From Elephas maximus indicus (Eukaryota > Chordata > Mammalia > Proboscidea > Elephantidae), in NCBI RefSeq assembly GCF_024166365.1, contig NC_064842.1, positions 13,425,001 to 13,489,000 on the forward strand: DNA of 64,000 nucleotides, read 5' to 3'. Positions 59,501-62,500 of this stretch are shown one piece after another. A model generated the notes under the pieces. The model worked only from the letters and a program-made list of their open reading frames with translations. It ran no database searches and was not told the DNA's origin. Made by a program: the position numbers and the translations under genes. How positions within the stretch are numbered: position 1 is the stretch's first letter; every line of letters starts with the position of its first letter.

Positions 59501-62500
59501 GCCACTGAAAGCCGTATGGAGCACAGTTCTACCCTGACCCGTGTGGGGTCGCCATGTGTCAGAGTCAACTGGATGGCATCTGGTAGCAGTACATGAAGGC
59601 CCAGTCATTTGTCACACTTTCGCTTATTTAAAAAACACTTCTTAAAACTCTTTGTCCATGGCAGGTATACAGAGAAGTCAGACAAATGTAACACTTGCCC
59701 CGCACTGTCCCGACATGGTAAGCACTAGCCACATGTGGCTATTTAAAATAATTAAAGTTAACTAAAAAAGTTAAAGCGGAAACCCTGGTGGCACTCTGGT
59801 TAAGTGCTATGGCTGCTAACCAAAAAGTCGGCAGTTCGAATCCACCAGGCGCTCCTTGGAAACTCTATGGGGCAGTTCTACTCTGTCCTATAGGGTCACT
59901 ATGAGAAGTAAAAGCCAGTCACGTTTTAATATAGCCACATGTGGCTAGCAGTTCCTCTGGGACAGTGCAGATACAGGACATTCCGGTCATCATAGGAAGT
60001 TCCCTTGGACTATACTGCTCTAGAAGGCTTTCCTTTCACGCTTGTTTTGTCTTCTAGGCCAAGACATCAAGTCAGACGGCTTCAGCATTGAGACATGCAA
60101 AATCATGGTTGACATGCTAGACGTATCCTTTCCTGTGCTCCAGAGGACGGAGATGGGCTGTGAAAGCTCACTCTGAAAAGAGTCACACCCATGGCCTTCT
60201 CCCCCTTCAGCATGGCCCACTGTGCCCCACTCCCTGAATCCCGAGCTGAGCCGTGGGACTCTTTGTCAGCACTGGCCTCCCCTGCTAGGGAAATGTGAAG
60301 AAAGCCCAGCTGGGGAAAGAGAAACACCGGGTCCACTGCAGCACAGACTATGGCTGCAGAAAGTCCCCAGGAGCACACCCACCATTTCTGCCACAGCAGC
60401 TTGGAGTTGCTTCCTGACCGGCAGTGTTCCCCTCCTTCCCTCGGAAAACATCCCCTAAACCATAATATTTCTGATGCGAGTCTGTTTTCTCCGGTCAGGA
60501 TTTCCTTGCAGACCATGAATGTTCTGCTTGCCCTTTGCTCTGGCTCCTTCTCAGGACACTGAGCAGCCCACCCTGGCCCCTAGTCGTCCTCGCCCCTCTT
60601 GTTTCTGATGCCTGACGAGCAGGAATGGTCAGCTGCAGGCTGTGCTCTGGGAAGCTTTATCTACTAGTGGACTCCCTGTGGGCACCACTGTGTAGCTTCC
60701 CTCACAGAAGTCCTCCTGGAAATACTCCAGAAGATGGCAGGAGCCCACCCATTAGAAGCCGTCGGAAGCTCTGTGCAGATCGTCCTATTTTTTAGCAGGG
60801 TCTCGGGCCCCCTCAACATCTCCCCATCAAAGCAGCCACCTGAACCAGCAGAGAGCTGGGACATCTCCCACCCTTTTGATGAGGATAGGTTGATGTGAAA
60901 AGCCAGAAAAGAGGCCTTCTGAGAAGTCTCCATGTGGCTGTGCTGTGATTAGCAGGATTTATCTAGGCGAGAGGACAAACCAGGTGCCCAATGAGCCCAG
61001 ACTGAAGAAGCTTCCCTTAACTGAAGGCAGTCGGATGGGAGTGGAAAGCTGGGGCTCAAGGAGTTCTACATCCTCTGGACGAAGATTCAGAACTACCAGG
61101 TAAGTCCCGGAGGCCGGGTGGGAGGCTGGGATCTGTGTCGGGGGGACAAGCTGCACACCCACCTTAAGAGGCAGCAGCAATTCAGGAGGGTGGAGCTCGG
61201 GCTGTTACCGTGATGGAGCTCAGACTGAGGAAGGGCGGGCTGTGTGAGCGCAGTCAGTCACCTAGAAAAAACCGAGGACTCAGCATGTTCAGTGGTCCCT
61301 TCTCTGCCTCCATCTGATCATTTACCAGAAATGGGGACATCTAAAAGCCACCACCAAGGACTACCTGGAAAGGCTATGTGGCCCCTTGTAACTTGGATTT
61401 TTGACAGCTCAAGTACAAAAATGAACCTAGCATGGGCCCAGGTATATGGCTGGTTGACGGAGAAGCACAGAAGAGTCTGCTTTCCAAGGCAATAGAATGA
61501 ACTGGCCCCAGGGAACCCACAAAACATTCTCAGACATATTTACAACCCAGCTCACCAAAACCCAGGCCGTTGGCCTCAAGTCCATTCTGAGTCATAATGA
61601 CCCTTTAGGACAGAGTAGAACTGCCCCAGAGGGTTCCCAAGGGTTCTGTAATCTTTACAGAAGCAGATTGCCAGGTCTTTCTCCGGCAGAGTGGCTGGTG
61701 GGTTTGAACCGCTGGTCTTTCAGCTGGCAGCCGATCACTTAATCACTGCTGCACCAGGGCTCCTCCACCCAGCTCACAGAGAGACAAAAACCCTGGTGGC
61801 CTAGTGGTTAAGTGCTCCGACTGTGTTTGAATCCACCAGATGCTCTGGAAACTCTATGGGGCAGTTCTACTCGGTCCTGTAGGGTTACAATGAGTCAGAA
61901 TCGACTCCATGGCAACAGGTTTAGTGTTTATTTTTTTATTTAAGGCAGAACCATGGGTGACTCTTCCAAGGGCAAAGTAGAAAATCCAAAACTGGAAAAA
62001 CGTTATCCCCATTCAGTTTTACTTTGGGCCATGATTCTTATAACTGTTTTGCGTGTTGCAGAAAATTTACCGGGAAATCGACGTTGACAGGTCTGGTACC
62101 ATGAATTCCTATGAGATGCGGAAAGCATTAGAAGAAGCAGGTAATACTTCATAACTACTTCCGTTGTTTTATCTGTAGAGTAAGGGGAGACACTGCACAC
62201 AGGATGAAGTTTGGTAAGCTGTAAAGTAAAGCAGCTGCTGGCTGAATACAAACATCCTGGGTCAAATGCAGTGCAGTCCGGGATGCTCTGCCCTCTACTG
62301 CCACCTTCTCGAATCCTAGTTTCTTTCCAAGCAGTCTGACAGGTCAGGCAGGCAAAGCCAGTTCTCAACAGACTACCCCAGACTCCTCCTTTCAGGTGTA
62401 GGGTTGGTTGGAAATGGACTGTTTTAGTACAACCCTTAGGGTACGTCCCTAGTGGAAGCAGGTATCAATGAAGGGGCCACAAGCTTGTTCTCCCAACAGA

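Larger units (their letters stand above)
56796..60057 (+). other. CAPN2 intron 15
   Basis: It is 3,262 bp with a MIR, an ERV-L-type LTR, a TA-rich microsatellite, an RTE fragment, two AfroSINEs and a hAT element. 58680-59370 is unassigned. Confidence 0.9.
60123..61030 (+). other. CAPN2: CAPN2 intron 16, U12-type (minor spliceosome)
   Basis: The 908-bp intron begins GTATCCTTT, a full match to the U12 5' splice-site consensus. It carries TCCCTTAAC (61013-61021), one base off the U12 branch consensus, with the branch adenosine about 11 bases from the exon. There is no pyrimidine tract before the AG. The other donors in the gene are of U2 type. Confidence 0.85.
61100..62061 (+). other. CAPN2 intron 17
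   Basis: It is 962 bp, with two AfroSINEs in opposite orientation 23 bp apart. 61190-61550 is unassigned. Confidence 0.9.
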
